A stretch of 10,552 bases of DNA, from contig SLCI01000048.1 of assembly GCA_007125875.1 (NCBI GenBank), positions 1 to 10,552 on the forward strand, in the 5' to 3' direction. Source of the stretch: Kiritimatiellia bacterium. Its GTDB lineage: Bacteria > Verrucomicrobiota > Kiritimatiellia > SLAD01. Numbering within the stretch: position 1 is the stretch's first letter; each line of letters starts with the position of its first letter. Below, piece after piece: positions 1 through 6,997 of the stretch. The notes under the pieces are model-generated. The model ran no database searches and was not told where the DNA came from. It saw only the letters and a list, made by a program, of their open reading frames with translations. The position numbers were made by a program, and so were the translations under genes.

Positions 1-2823
1 CGCTTATCCGTTTTGCCGGTTGGTACGCTGCAAATTACCGCGCACCCGGCAGAAGCGTCCACACCTGAGGGCGGCACGGCTCATTTCGAGGTCGAATTCA
101 TCGGGCCTAATCCAGTGTTTCAATGGCTGCAGAATGGCCAACCGATTCCAGGCGGAACCAACGCACAACTCGCCCTGACCGGTCCTACTCTTGCCGATGA
201 CGGCGCAGCAATTGCCGTCATCCTGTCCAATGCGGTAAACACGGTGCAATCGGAGCCAGCGATGCTGACGGTTACACCGAGCCGACTGTATCAGCAGACG
301 GTCTTGAGCCATTTACCGGATTATTGGTTCCCTCTTGACGGCACATTAGACAATTTCGGCACGCGCATTATTCAGCCTATCCGATCGGTCAGTGGTCGCC
401 TACCCAACGCCGAAGATAATCTAGGAACTGCCGATTCGGCCTTTGAGTTTCCTGGTGGTTTCGACTTCATTGCACAGGATACCAGTATGATGAATCGATC
501 CGGTTCATTCAGCATGCTCTTCCGCACGCCGAATGGGCCGTTTGATGGTCCCAACCGCCATGTCTTCCATTTTGGCGGCACGCCCGGTAATGGGAATGCG
601 ATGTTCGCCCGGTTCTCGCCCGGTGGCTTGTCTTTTGTCACGGGTTCAATCAGTACGCAATTAATCGACGGTACTCCTTTACTAGGCGCATGGTATTATT
701 TTGCCGCTACATGGGATTTGGATCATGAGGATGGGCCGCGCGTGACGTGGTATTTAGGCCCACTTGATGAACCTCTTGAGAGCGGCGTGATCCACTTGAG
801 TGCCAGCGATGAACTCGGTGCCGGTGACACCATGTTTTTCGGACACCGAAATGGTACGGAATGGGATAACGCCTTCCGCGCCGGATCAGGCCTACCTGGG
901 ACCATCGATGAGATTGCTTTTTGGTCGCGCGAATTGGCGTTAGACGAGGTTCAGCTACAGCACGCTTCGCATACCGTCCCCTACACGGGCCCCTCAATTA
1001 TCGCGCAACCGCAGGATCAGATTGTGGATGCGTTTGAGCCCGCGATCTTCTCAGTCATGGCGGAAGGCATCGGTACGCTGACCTATCAATGGTTCTCCGA
1101 TGGAATCGCGATTGCAACGGCGACAAATGCAACGCTTGAGATTCCTGCTGCAATCGTCGACATGGATCAGACCGAATATACCGTACGTGTTAGCGATGAC
1201 TTTGGGTCAATCGACTCTGATATCGCGGCGCTCACCGTAATTCCACCCCCACCGGACCTAGCCGAATCTATCACCGCACTGGATCCCGACTACTGGTTCC
1301 GTTTTAATAATACCTTTGGAAATTCCGGCCGCGTCGCGGCGGCGGACTTCATTCCAAATGGTATTTTGTTTGGCGAAAATGCTTACGGGCAAGCCGAGAG
1401 TGCTGTCATTTTTGAAGATAGCAACGCATCGCTGGAGCAATCGGATCTGATTACATCAAGCGGCACACTTTCACTTCTTTTCCGTACCCCTGATGCTCCA
1501 CTCCACACTGCGTATGTATTTGCACAGGGCACGGACACGACGGCAGGCAATGCCTTCAGCTTATCCTACCAGGAAGGCATCGGACTGGAGCTGCGTGTCG
1601 GGGATGGCAGCGCCGTACTTCATCCGGGTCCCCTCCCCTTATCGAGATGGTTCATGTTCACGATCACATGGGATCAAGCTCGGACGAGCGATGCAGTGCA
1701 GTGGTGGCTAGGACTGATTGGTGGAGACATGAACAGTGGCGCGCTGGATCTTAGCGAAACCGCCAACGTCGGTGACAGGGGAGCATGGACGCTCGGAAAT
1801 GAACTCCCGGGTGGAGCTACGCCATGGCAAGCTTCGACCAACGGATCGACAAGTCCGGGCCGCATCGATGAAGTCGTGCTGTGGAGCAGCGAACTGTCAC
1901 CGGCATCCGTATCCAATTTATTTACCAGTGCAGCGCTTGGTGGTCCCGCCGTTACCGTTATTAGCGGCGGTGATATCCGCAACGGAAACTTTAACGCTGA
2001 TACAAGTGCGGAAGACCGCCGCACTTTTGCCCAGACGCCATTCTGGCGGAACATTGGTACGGGGACACAAGGCCAAGCAGCTTTTGCCACACGATCCAAT
2101 CAAACCTTCGATGGCACGCGAAACGCGCAGCTCACTGATAACGACTCCATCGTGACAGGCATGGATACCGAATACATGCTATCAGAAGGCGATATTTTCG
2201 ATCTACGTTATGTCTGGGATACCGGTTTTGAGTGGGGTCCCAACGGACGCATCAGTGTCACGCTATTCGTCACAGATACAGACAGCATTGATGGTGATCG
2301 CACCGTTTTGGCGACCTCTTTGTCTGCTGTGTCCTCGGTCAATGACTATGAACTTGTGCAGGATTCGGCATTCTATAAGGCATCTGCCACTGTGGCCGGC
2401 AAGCGTCTGTTTGTGGCGATAACCGGCGTGGATGGCAGCCCTGGTTCGACTGGTTTCGCGCGCATGGATAATTTCGAACTCATTGCGACCACACCAGGAA
2501 TGGGCAGCCCCCAAACAATAGCTGCAGGCGCCAACTTGCTGAGAAGGACACCTACCATCATGGGTGCCCGCTTGACGACAGCCTCTCCAGACGAACCGGC
2601 AATAGAGCTTCAATTCGAAACGCAGCCAGGCAGAGCATATGTCATCCAATATAGCGATTGTCTGATACAAGACCCTTGGCGTGCTGCGCATACATTCACA
2701 GCGACTCATGCACTGCAGTCTTGGAGCGATCGTGGCGATTCGACGAAGGGACGACTTTCACCGTTCCACAGCGAGAGTGGCAACTTCCGGGTGTATCGCA
2801 TCATTGAACAATCCTATGAATAA
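1..2823 (+). CDS. Large secreted Ig/LamG-repeat surface protein, 5'-truncated by the window
   Basis: The reading frame is open from the first base, so the true start lies upstream; 940 residues are visible. In order I see an Ig-like domain (about 16-285), a concanavalin A/LamG-like domain (about 286-975), a second Ig-like domain (about 990-1245), a second LamG-like domain (about 1258-1935), a jelly-roll-like region (about 1945-2505) and a C-terminal beta module (about 2570-2815) with QPGRAYVIQYS and a final FRVYRI. Both LamG copies carry PDYWF near the start, a LFRTP strand and G-x-IDE-x-x-x-WS near the end. LamG and Ig folds usually bind carbohydrate or other surface ligands; no catalytic residues are evident. 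The gene heads a collinear run of four. Its 5' part could encode further Ig-LamG units or a different domain. The domain type is fairly secure; the ligand is unknown. Confidence 0.88.
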   Translation, partial: RLSVLPVGTLQITAHPAEASTPEGGTAHFEVEFIGPNPVFQWLQNGQPIPGGTNAQLALTGPTLADDGAAIAVILSNAVNTVQSEPAMLTVTPSRLYQQTVLSHLPDYWFPLDGTLDNFGTRIIQPIRSVSGRLPNAEDNLGTADSAFEFPGGFDFIAQDTSMMNRSGSFSMLFRTPNGPFDGPNRHVFHFGGTPGNGNAMFARFSPGGLSFVTGSISTQLIDGTPLLGAWYYFAATWDLDHEDGPRVTWYLGPLDEPLESGVIHLSASDELGAGDTMFFGHRNGTEWDNAFRAGSGLPGTIDEIAFWSRELALDEVQLQHASHTVPYTGPSIIAQPQDQIVDAFEPAIFSVMAEGIGTLTYQWFSDGIAIATATNATLEIPAAIVDMDQTEYTVRVSDDFGSIDSDIAALTVIPPPPDLAESITALDPDYWFRFNNTFGNSGRVAAADFIPNGILFGENAYGQAESAVIFEDSNASLEQSDLITSSGTLSLLFRTPDAPLHTAYVFAQGTDTTAGNAFSLSYQEGIGLELRVGDGSAVLHPGPLPLSRWFMFTITWDQARTSDAVQWWLGLIGGDMNSGALDLSETANVGDRGAWTLGNELPGGATPWQASTNGSTSPGRIDEVVLWSSELSPASVSNLFTSAALGGPAVTVISGGDIRNGNFNADTSAEDRRTFAQTPFWRNIGTGTQGQAAFATRSNQTFDGTRNAQLTDNDSIVTGMDTEYMLSEGDIFDLRYVWDTGFEWGPNGRISVTLFVTDTDSIDGDRTVLATSLSAVSSVNDYELVQDSAFYKASATVAGKRLFVAITGVDGSPGSTGFARMDNFELIATTPGMGSPQTIAAGANLLRRTPTIMGARLTTASPDEPAIELQFETQPGRAYVIQYSDCLIQDPWRAAHTFTATHALQSWSDRGDSTKGRLSPFHSESGNFRVYRIIEQSYE
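16..1935 (+). repeat. Two-fold Ig-LamG domain repeat within the first gene
   Basis: Two successive Ig-LamG units (about 16-975 and 990-1935) share landmarks in the same order: PDYWF (316-330 and 1285-1299), a LFRTP strand, a W-containing core strand, and GTIDEIAFWSREL versus GRIDEVVLWSSEL near the end. The units are clearly divergent, so this is an old internal duplication rather than a recent DNA repeat. More units may lie upstream of the window. Confidence 0.75.
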
Positions 2824-2840
2824 AAGATCATCGAAAGGAC

Positions 2841-2846
2841 AGAGGG
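2841..2846 (+). promoter_or_regulatory. Ribosome binding site deciding the start of the first paralogue
   Basis: AGAGGG lies 8 nt before the ATG at 2855, with a second purine run, AAAGGA, at 2834-2839. This favours ATG 2855 over the in-frame ATG at 2816, which overlaps the preceding stop codon. It also yields a compact signal peptide. Confidence 0.6.
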
Positions 2847-2854
2847 TTACCAAC

Positions 2855-3616
2855 ATGAAAAGATTAGGCATTTTTGCTCTGTGCCTCTTCACTAGTTTTA
2901 GCTTCATAAACAAAGCGACTAGCGATGTATATACTGAATTGGATTTGAGCTACTTGACCGTGGAAACACTGCCACCTCCCGGTATGGTGGCCGACGCTGC
3001 GATCAATGCGTTGCCCCGCTCTCTGTCCGAAATGCAGGAATACGAAAGGCGGTTGAGAGCTTCCGCTCTCGTCCCACGACTCGAATTGCAGTATCGCCAA
3101 ACAGAAACAGGTGAACGACGTTTTGATCATGTGGAACGTGTGACCACCCGCAGCGTAAGTTCGTATAATTTAACAGAAGCTGACGAAATGCGCATCAGCG
3201 CGCAGCCTAACGACAGCTTTATTCAGGAACGCTCAACTGAGCGCTTCGCAAATCAGCGCTTCACCGAACGGCAACCGATCACGGTGTTGGCGCTTGATGA
3301 TGAGGAAGTGACGCGGGACATGTATCAGATTCAAGTGAATTGGCGTCTGCAGGATATTATTTATCACCCAGCGGAGCTCCGCGTACCTGATGTAAACCGA
3401 ATGATCTCACATCACCGAAATCAAAAGGTAGAGAAAATAGTGCCTCTTTACAGGGCATTTATTAATTCCGTGCGGCAAATGGAAAACAATCCCACCAGCC
3501 GTCAGGCAAGGGAAACAGTAGGTGACCGCTTGCTGGTGCTCGACATGCTCACAGATGATTTCATTAGCAGTTACGCCATTCGGCGCTTTGGCGAATTACG
3601 CACTATGGCCGACTGA
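2855..3616 (+). CDS. Secreted protein of an unrecognised family, tandem paralogue 1
   Basis: I do not recognise this 253-residue protein as a named family. Residues 1-23 form a Sec signal peptide (MKRLGIFALCLFTSFSF, then a polar stretch ending ATS). The mature part begins with D-x-SYL-x-V-x-TLPPP, then a charged helical stretch (ALPRSLSE, ERR), a divergent hydrophilic middle (residues 100-140), an invariant LALDDEEVTR (145-154), a W-x-L-x-D-x-x-x-H-x-AELR segment (163-176) and a helical C-terminus with VPLYRAFIN and RQARETV. It is about 55% identical, without gaps, to the next gene. It starts 31 bp after the LamG gene with a good ribosome binding site, so co-transcription is likely. There are no membrane segments after the signal and no lipobox, so a periplasmic or outer-membrane-associated location is inferred. 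Extended starts at 2681 or 2816 are possible but would bury the signal peptide. Confidence 0.85.
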   Translation: MKRLGIFALCLFTSFSFINKATSDVYTELDLSYLTVETLPPPGMVADAAINALPRSLSEMQEYERRLRASALVPRLELQYRQTETGERRFDHVERVTTRSVSSYNLTEADEMRISAQPNDSFIQERSTERFANQRFTERQPITVLALDDEEVTRDMYQIQVNWRLQDIIYHPAELRVPDVNRMISHHRNQKVEKIVPLYRAFINSVRQMENNPTSRQARETVGDRLLVLDMLTDDFISSYAIRRFGELRTMAD

Positions 3617-3690
3617 TTTAACGAAGAATCCAATATGATCCCTCGTCTCTCACCAACCGATCGCATACTTTCGAATGATCTAAGCCAATC

Positions 3691-3695
3691 AGGAG
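3691..3695 (+). promoter_or_regulatory. Ribosome binding site deciding the start of the second paralogue
   Basis: AGGAG lies 8 nt before ATG 3704, the same spacing as in the first paralogue. The alternative in-frame ATG at 3635 has no comparable site and would place 23 polar residues before the signal peptide. Confidence 0.65.
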
Positions 3696-3703
3696 CCCTT
3701 CCT

Positions 3704-4486
3704 ATGAAACGGTATACTTCTACATTGTTTCTACTCGCTTGCCTCTTATTCGCAACAGCGCCGGCACTCCATGCCAGCGAACGACAAGTCGACATGAGTT
3801 ATCTCTCCGTCAACACGTTACCGCCGCCGCGCATGGTCGTGGAAGCATCGCTCGATGCCCTACCCCGCTCATTATCTGAACTACAGGAATTTGAGCGGCG
3901 TATTCGTCTTTCCGCTGCGGCACCACGCGTAGAGGTTCGCTATCAGCAACGCGAGTCGGCCGCTCGTCGTTTTGATCAGGTGGAACGCATTACAACCCGC
4001 GAGACCCGATCACATAATGTCAGCGAGACTTCTCAAAGTCGCGTGAGCGCCGATCCGGAAGATACATTCGTACGCGATAGTAGCAGTGATCGATTTTCGT
4101 CGACCTCTTTTGTCGAACGCAATCCCCGCACTGCGCTCGCACTGGATGATGAGGAAGTAACGCGGCACAGCATTGAGCTTCGGGCTGTCTGGCAGTTAAG
4201 CGATCTGGTTTTCCATCGAGCCGAGTTGCGGACAACGCAAGCCAACCGGATAGTCGCTCGCCACCGTGTTCGACAAATCGAGAACGTCGTACCGCTCTAT
4301 AGAGCCTTTATCAATGCCGTTCGCAGATTAGAGGAGGATCCAACTAATCGCCAAGCTCGCGAAACGGTTGCCGATCGGCTCGTGGTGCTCGATATCATGA
4401 CGGATAATTTTGTCAGCCGTTACGCGAAAGCTCGCTATGCAGAGCTCGAGCGCCAAGCAACGGTCGTGCCTCTAGGGCCAATGTAG
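3704..4486 (+). CDS. Secreted protein of an unrecognised family, tandem paralogue 2
   Basis: This 260-residue protein is the tandem paralogue of the gene before it. I counted by eye about 121 identities over 220 aligned mature residues. The two share residue numbering from the start codon to residue 249 without a gap. Residues 1-25 are a signal peptide (MKRYTSTLFLLACLLFATA, then LHAS). Shared landmarks are SYL-x-V-x-TLPPP, DALPRSLSE, RRFD-x-VER, LALDDEEVTR (145-154), W-x-L-x-DL-x-x-H-x-AELR, VPLYRAFIN and PTNRQARETV-x-DRL. It carries a unique C-terminal extension, QATVVPLGPM. The region between residues 100 and 140 is rich in Ser, Arg and Asp and evolves fastest, as a flexible linker would. 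Function is unknown; retention of both copies suggests hetero-oligomer formation or paired roles. The 87-bp upstream gap shows no clear promoter or terminator. Confidence 0.87.
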   Translation: MKRYTSTLFLLACLLFATAPALHASERQVDMSYLSVNTLPPPRMVVEASLDALPRSLSELQEFERRIRLSAAAPRVEVRYQQRESAARRFDQVERITTRETRSHNVSETSQSRVSADPEDTFVRDSSSDRFSSTSFVERNPRTALALDDEEVTRHSIELRAVWQLSDLVFHRAELRTTQANRIVARHRVRQIENVVPLYRAFINAVRRLEEDPTNRQARETVADRLVVLDIMTDNFVSRYAKARYAELERQATVVPLGPM

Positions 4487-4512
4487 ACAAGCAAAGCTGG
4501 AATGAGCATGAT

Positions 4513-4533
4513 GTTGATCTTGTGAAGATCGAC
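4513..4533 (+). promoter_or_regulatory. Inverted repeat with the GTG start codon as its loop
   Basis: GTTGATCTT (4513-4521) pairs with AAGATCGAC (4525-4533) through nine base pairs, one of them G-U. The 3-nt loop is exactly the GTG start codon (4522-4524) of the TPR gene. In RNA this would be a hairpin that presents or hides the start codon; in DNA it could be an operator-like palindrome. The pairing is read directly from the sequence; a regulatory role is inference. Confidence 0.5.
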
Positions 4534-5442
4534 TTAAAATACGCCCTACTACCTCTCCTGCTACTGTGCACGTTGCTCACCGCTGCAGCCACAGAACATG
4601 CTGCTGAGTTTAGGGACAGTCTACGTGAAGCAGTCGAGATAGCGCGTGAAGGCGATACGCGCCGCGCGACACGGATCGCTGGACACAGTGTGCGTGAATG
4701 GCAAGGTCATGAGAATGAGTATTATGCGCGCTTTGTTCTAGCCGTGATATTGCAATATACGGGCGACTTGGAAGATGCGTTTGCTCAGCTCCTCACGGTA
4801 GCAGATCACTATGACCGACTTCGTGATCAGGCTACTGAACGTCAAGTCGCCATCGTCCGATTAATGATGTCGCCCGAACGCGAAGATGGCAAACATCCCG
4901 GACGGCGATCGCGCCGGCGCGTGGTACGAATGCTTGAATCGATTTTGATGAATGATCCCTTGGGCGTAGCCGCTGCTTCGGTTCATTATCATCTCGGTCT
5001 GTATTATGAACAGGCAGGCCGGATTGAATTAGCGAGATACTATTATGAGTCGGCAGCGGATCGAGCACAAGTCGCGGAATGGTACGACCGAGCCTTCTTT
5101 GGTACAGGACGGATCAGCTATCACGAAGCGCAAGCATCACCCAATGATATGTCGCTTGCGATTCAATCGTATGATCTCCTGGTTCGCTATCTAGAGAATC
5201 CTTACACAGAGATCTACCGTGTAGTAGCCACACAAATGGCCAATCGGATGGTTGAGCAGATTCATGAAAGCGCCTTTGAAAATGCTCGCTTCTATGATAA
5301 CCGGCGTCACCCCCCCCGAACACGGATCGAGGCATTTCGGAACTTCATTAGCAATTATCCTAATGCCCCGCAAGCCGAGCAAGCGCAACTGCGCATTGAG
5401 GTGCTAAAGGCACAATTTGCTGAGGAACTTGGACTTCCTTGA
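4522..5442 (+). CDS. Secreted TPR protein with BamD/YfiO-like C-terminus
   Basis: This 306-residue protein starts with GTG, the only standard start codon close before the signal peptide (residues 1-23, with LLPLLLLCTLL and a small-residue TAAA). Cys16 lacks the small residue before it that a lipobox needs, so a lipoprotein is unlikely, although BamD proper is one. TPR-like helical pairs occur at about residues 60-98 and, most clearly, 150-183 (YHLGLYYEQAGRIELARYYY). Residues 251-302 resemble the BamD ending: ARFYDNR, then a helix leading into NYPNAPQAEQAQLRIEVLK and a final LGLP. BamD supports beta-barrel assembly at the outer membrane; whether this is the housekeeping copy or a dedicated scaffold is unclear. 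The start lies 35 bp after the paralogue pair, with only a weak purine-rich stretch upstream. A run of eight C (5310-5317) falls in the BamD-like part. TPR nature is fairly sure; the BamD link is moderate. Confidence 0.8.
   Translation: MKIDLKYALLPLLLLCTLLTAAATEHAAEFRDSLREAVEIAREGDTRRATRIAGHSVREWQGHENEYYARFVLAVILQYTGDLEDAFAQLLTVADHYDRLRDQATERQVAIVRLMMSPEREDGKHPGRRSRRRVVRMLESILMNDPLGVAAASVHYHLGLYYEQAGRIELARYYYESAADRAQVAEWYDRAFFGTGRISYHEAQASPNDMSLAIQSYDLLVRYLENPYTEIYRVVATQMANRMVEQIHESAFENARFYDNRRHPPRTRIEAFRNFISNYPNAPQAEQAQLRIEVLKAQFAEELGLP
5310..5317 (+). repeat. Homopolymeric run of eight C inside the TPR gene
   Basis: Eight consecutive C residues lie inside the TPR gene and encode the HPP of RRHPPRT. 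The frame is intact as given. Such runs can slip in replication or sequencing and would truncate the BamD-like end if altered. Confidence 0.6.
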
Positions 5443-5464
5443 TTAATTACCTTCTATCGGATCT
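5443..5464. other. Convergent intergenic gap between the two gene blocks
   Basis: Only 22 bp separate the stop of the TPR gene from the stop of the opposing gene. The sequence is AT-rich. I see no strong stem with a T tract in either direction, so transcription may run into the opposing gene, or the terminator may lie inside coding sequence. Confidence 0.6.
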
Positions 5465-6277
5465 TTACTGGACGATTCGAAAGAAGCTATGCAACGCGTT
5501 ATTCGTCATTGTAGACCAAGCCGTCCGGTTGGTGGCCGTGAAAGCCGCCTGGCTCGTCCAAGGTCCCAATAAGGTATTGGCGGCTTGCACTTGGTACTGT
5601 GCATTCGTGCGTAGAAAACCGACGTCGAGCAAAGTTAGTCCGCTGGTGATGATCGCTAGATCCTGAATCTGTGGCAGCCGATCAATGAAGATCTCGTCAA
5701 ACTGAAATTGTAGCGTTTGGGTGCCGAATCGTCCCAACGAAAGGCTGATATAATGGACATTTGTTAGCGCAGTGTGAAAATCTTCTGCGCTTCCGGCATC
5801 GGTGGACCATCCTCCATCTTCATAACTTGTCAGTGCCGCACCCACAGTATGCCAAATCCCTGTCGCTACTTTAGGAAACTCAAACGCACGACGATAAATG
5901 GCTTCTCCGCCTGCCCAGCTGAGATCTACACTAAAAAATGGGGGCGTACTGGTAGCAGCGGCTTCAGAGAACGAATACCGAAAACGAAAACCGATCAATT
6001 CCGCATTCGCATTGACCAAATTTCCAGTGAATACACCTCCACTGGCATGGGGCGCATTACTCAACACCACATTGTCGGGAAAAGGCACTTCACCAATATC
6101 GAAAAAGGTGACTTGAGCCACATGCCCAGTGAATGTCCACTCCGCGGCTAATAGCGGACCCGCAAGCGATGCGTCCCATCCATTAGCGCCCGACTCAAAA
6201 TTCTCGGTCCGCCATACCTCCGCACTCATAACGGATGGCCATACAAGAAGCAGTAATAAATGGAGGCGAGAGATCAC
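5465..6277 (-). CDS. Secreted laminin-B-like domain protein with Verrucomicrobia-type C-terminal module
   Basis: This 270-residue protein starts with GTG inside the end of the gene before it; the overlap is GTGA (6277-6274), a classic translational-coupling layout. Residues 1-18 are a signal peptide (ISRLHLLLLLVWPSVMS). Residues about 20-200 form one beta-sandwich-like domain opening with ENFESGANGW and closing with FQFDEIFID, which I read as carbohydrate-binding or laminin-B-like. Residues about 205-270 are a C-terminal module with AQYQVQAANTLLGPW and a final HSFFRIVQ, like that at the end of the LamG gene and inside the giant beta-strand protein. No catalytic motif is seen. The domain is paralogous to that of the upstream PEP-CTERM-like protein, but the C-terminus differs. 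The family assignment is inferred; the gene call itself is strong. Confidence 0.85.
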   Translation of the reverse strand: MISRLHLLLLLVWPSVMSAEVWRTENFESGANGWDASLAGPLLAAEWTFTGHVAQVTFFDIGEVPFPDNVVLSNAPHASGGVFTGNLVNANAELIGFRFRYSFSEAAATSTPPFFSVDLSWAGGEAIYRRAFEFPKVATGIWHTVGAALTSYEDGGWSTDAGSAEDFHTALTNVHYISLSLGRFGTQTLQFQFDEIFIDRLPQIQDLAIITSGLTLLDVGFLRTNAQYQVQAANTLLGPWTSQAAFTATNRTAWSTMTNNALHSFFRIVQ

Positions 6278-6996
6278 GCCACTTCGGTCGACTTCAGTCG
6301 ATAAAGGTAGGTATTCCGAAACCTCAGCAATAACGCCATCCCGAAGAGCAAGAACAAGGCGGTATTCGCTTCAGGAATCAAAGGTGGATCAGGTATCTCG
6401 CCAGTCCATGTCGTGACATTATCTAAATAAAAGGTCTGCGAGCTGGTACCGCTACGAGTAAGCTGAACATCAAGCTGGTTTACGCTGGTCAAAGCGCTAT
6501 CAAAGGCAGGTGCAGATGATCCCACCCACCCAAAATCATAGCTCAAGAACACGGAAAACGGAGTCCACGTGTTAAGCGACATTGAGCCAAGTGAAAATTG
6601 ATAAAAGAACGTGTCAGAACCACTGTTTAGGCGCAGCATGACATCAGAAGGCAACGCATTGACTGCAAATAGATCGAAACTAATCCCGGTGATTCCTTGC
6701 GCACCAAACGAAGTATAATCACCTACAAAGTTGCCACCGGTATTGATGCGGAAAGCGTCCGTTTGCGAGATCGGAAACGATTGCGAGTCGAAAGACCCCT
6801 GCATCGCACCACTGGGTGGGGAGCCCACACCGAATTGGTGACTGACTGACATAATGCCGTCGCGACCTGCCCAACCATTCGGCCCCGACTCAAAATCCTC
6901 GACGTACACCAGCACTGCGCTGTGCGCTGACATCATTGCAAACAACATCAGCAGCGCCAGGACGGACGGTATTCGTATGTGTGATTTCGTTTTCAA
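6274..6996 (-). CDS. PEP-CTERM-like secreted protein, paralogue of the downstream gene
   Basis: This 240-residue protein has an N-terminal signal peptide (KTKSHIRIPSVLALLMLF to about AHSA, residue 27). A beta-sandwich-like domain opens with EDFESGPNGW and ends near FYLDNVTTW (about residues 30-197). The tail is tripartite as in PEP-CTERM proteins: a Pro-rich stretch (IPDPPLIPEA), a hydrophobic segment (TALFLLFGMALLL, about 212-224) and basic residues (RFRNTYLYR). The motif is PEA rather than the canonical PEP, and about eight more residues follow the basic cluster. Such tails are recognised by exosortases and direct proteins to the outer surface or exopolysaccharide matrix; no exosortase gene is in the window. 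The only in-frame start giving a full signal peptide is TTG at 6996, one base after the upstream TAA, with no visible ribosome binding site, so translation is probably coupled to the upstream gene. ATG at residue 17 is the next choice but would lose the basic n-region. Confidence 0.82.
   Translation of the reverse strand: MKTKSHIRIPSVLALLMLFAMMSAHSAVLVYVEDFESGPNGWAGRDGIMSVSHQFGVGSPPSGAMQGSFDSQSFPISQTDAFRINTGGNFVGDYTSFGAQGITGISFDLFAVNALPSDVMLRLNSGSDTFFYQFSLGSMSLNTWTPFSVFLSYDFGWVGSSAPAFDSALTSVNQLDVQLTRSGTSSQTFYLDNVTTWTGEIPDPPLIPEANTALFLLFGMALLLRFRNTYLYRLKSTEVA
6281..6301. repeat. Short tandem 10-mer containing a 14-bp palindrome at the end of the PEP-CTERM-like gene
   Basis: ACTTCGGTCG (6281-6290) is followed directly by ACTTCAGTCG (6291-6300), two 10-mers with one mismatch. 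Across the junction, TCGACT (6288-6293) and AGTCGA (6296-6301) make a perfect inverted repeat with a 2-bp centre. It encodes the last residues after the basic cluster (RLKSTEV). It may be a slippage duplication or a binding site; no function is shown. Confidence 0.5.
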
Positions 6997-6997
6997 C

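Noticed and set aside
1674..2709. Long antisense and other-frame open frames over the LamG gene
   Set aside because: Low-complexity shadow translations without domains, signal peptides or start signals; the sense frame carries consistent domain structure.
2681..2854. An upstream-extended start of the first paralogue, overlapping the LamG gene by 143 nt
   Set aside because: It would put 58 residues before a clear signal peptide; the ATG at 2855 has a ribosome binding site at proper spacing and matches the length of the second paralogue exactly.
3635..3703. Upstream start for the second paralogue at ATG 3635
   Set aside because: No ribosome binding site there, whereas AGGAG sits 8 nt before ATG 3704, and the paralogue alignment begins at 3704.
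4522..4590. Lipoprotein signal in the TPR protein, as expected for true BamD
   Set aside because: Cys16 is preceded by LLLL rather than a small residue, so a lipobox is not supported.
5423..5439. AGGAA/TTCCT hairpin at the end of the TPR gene as a terminator
   Set aside because: Only five pairs with a 7-nt loop, AT-rich, overlapping the coding end and without a following T tract.
5774..6416. Plus-strand open frames opposite the two small minus-strand genes
   Set aside because: The minus frames have signal peptides, coupled starts and recognisable C-terminal modules; the plus frames have none.
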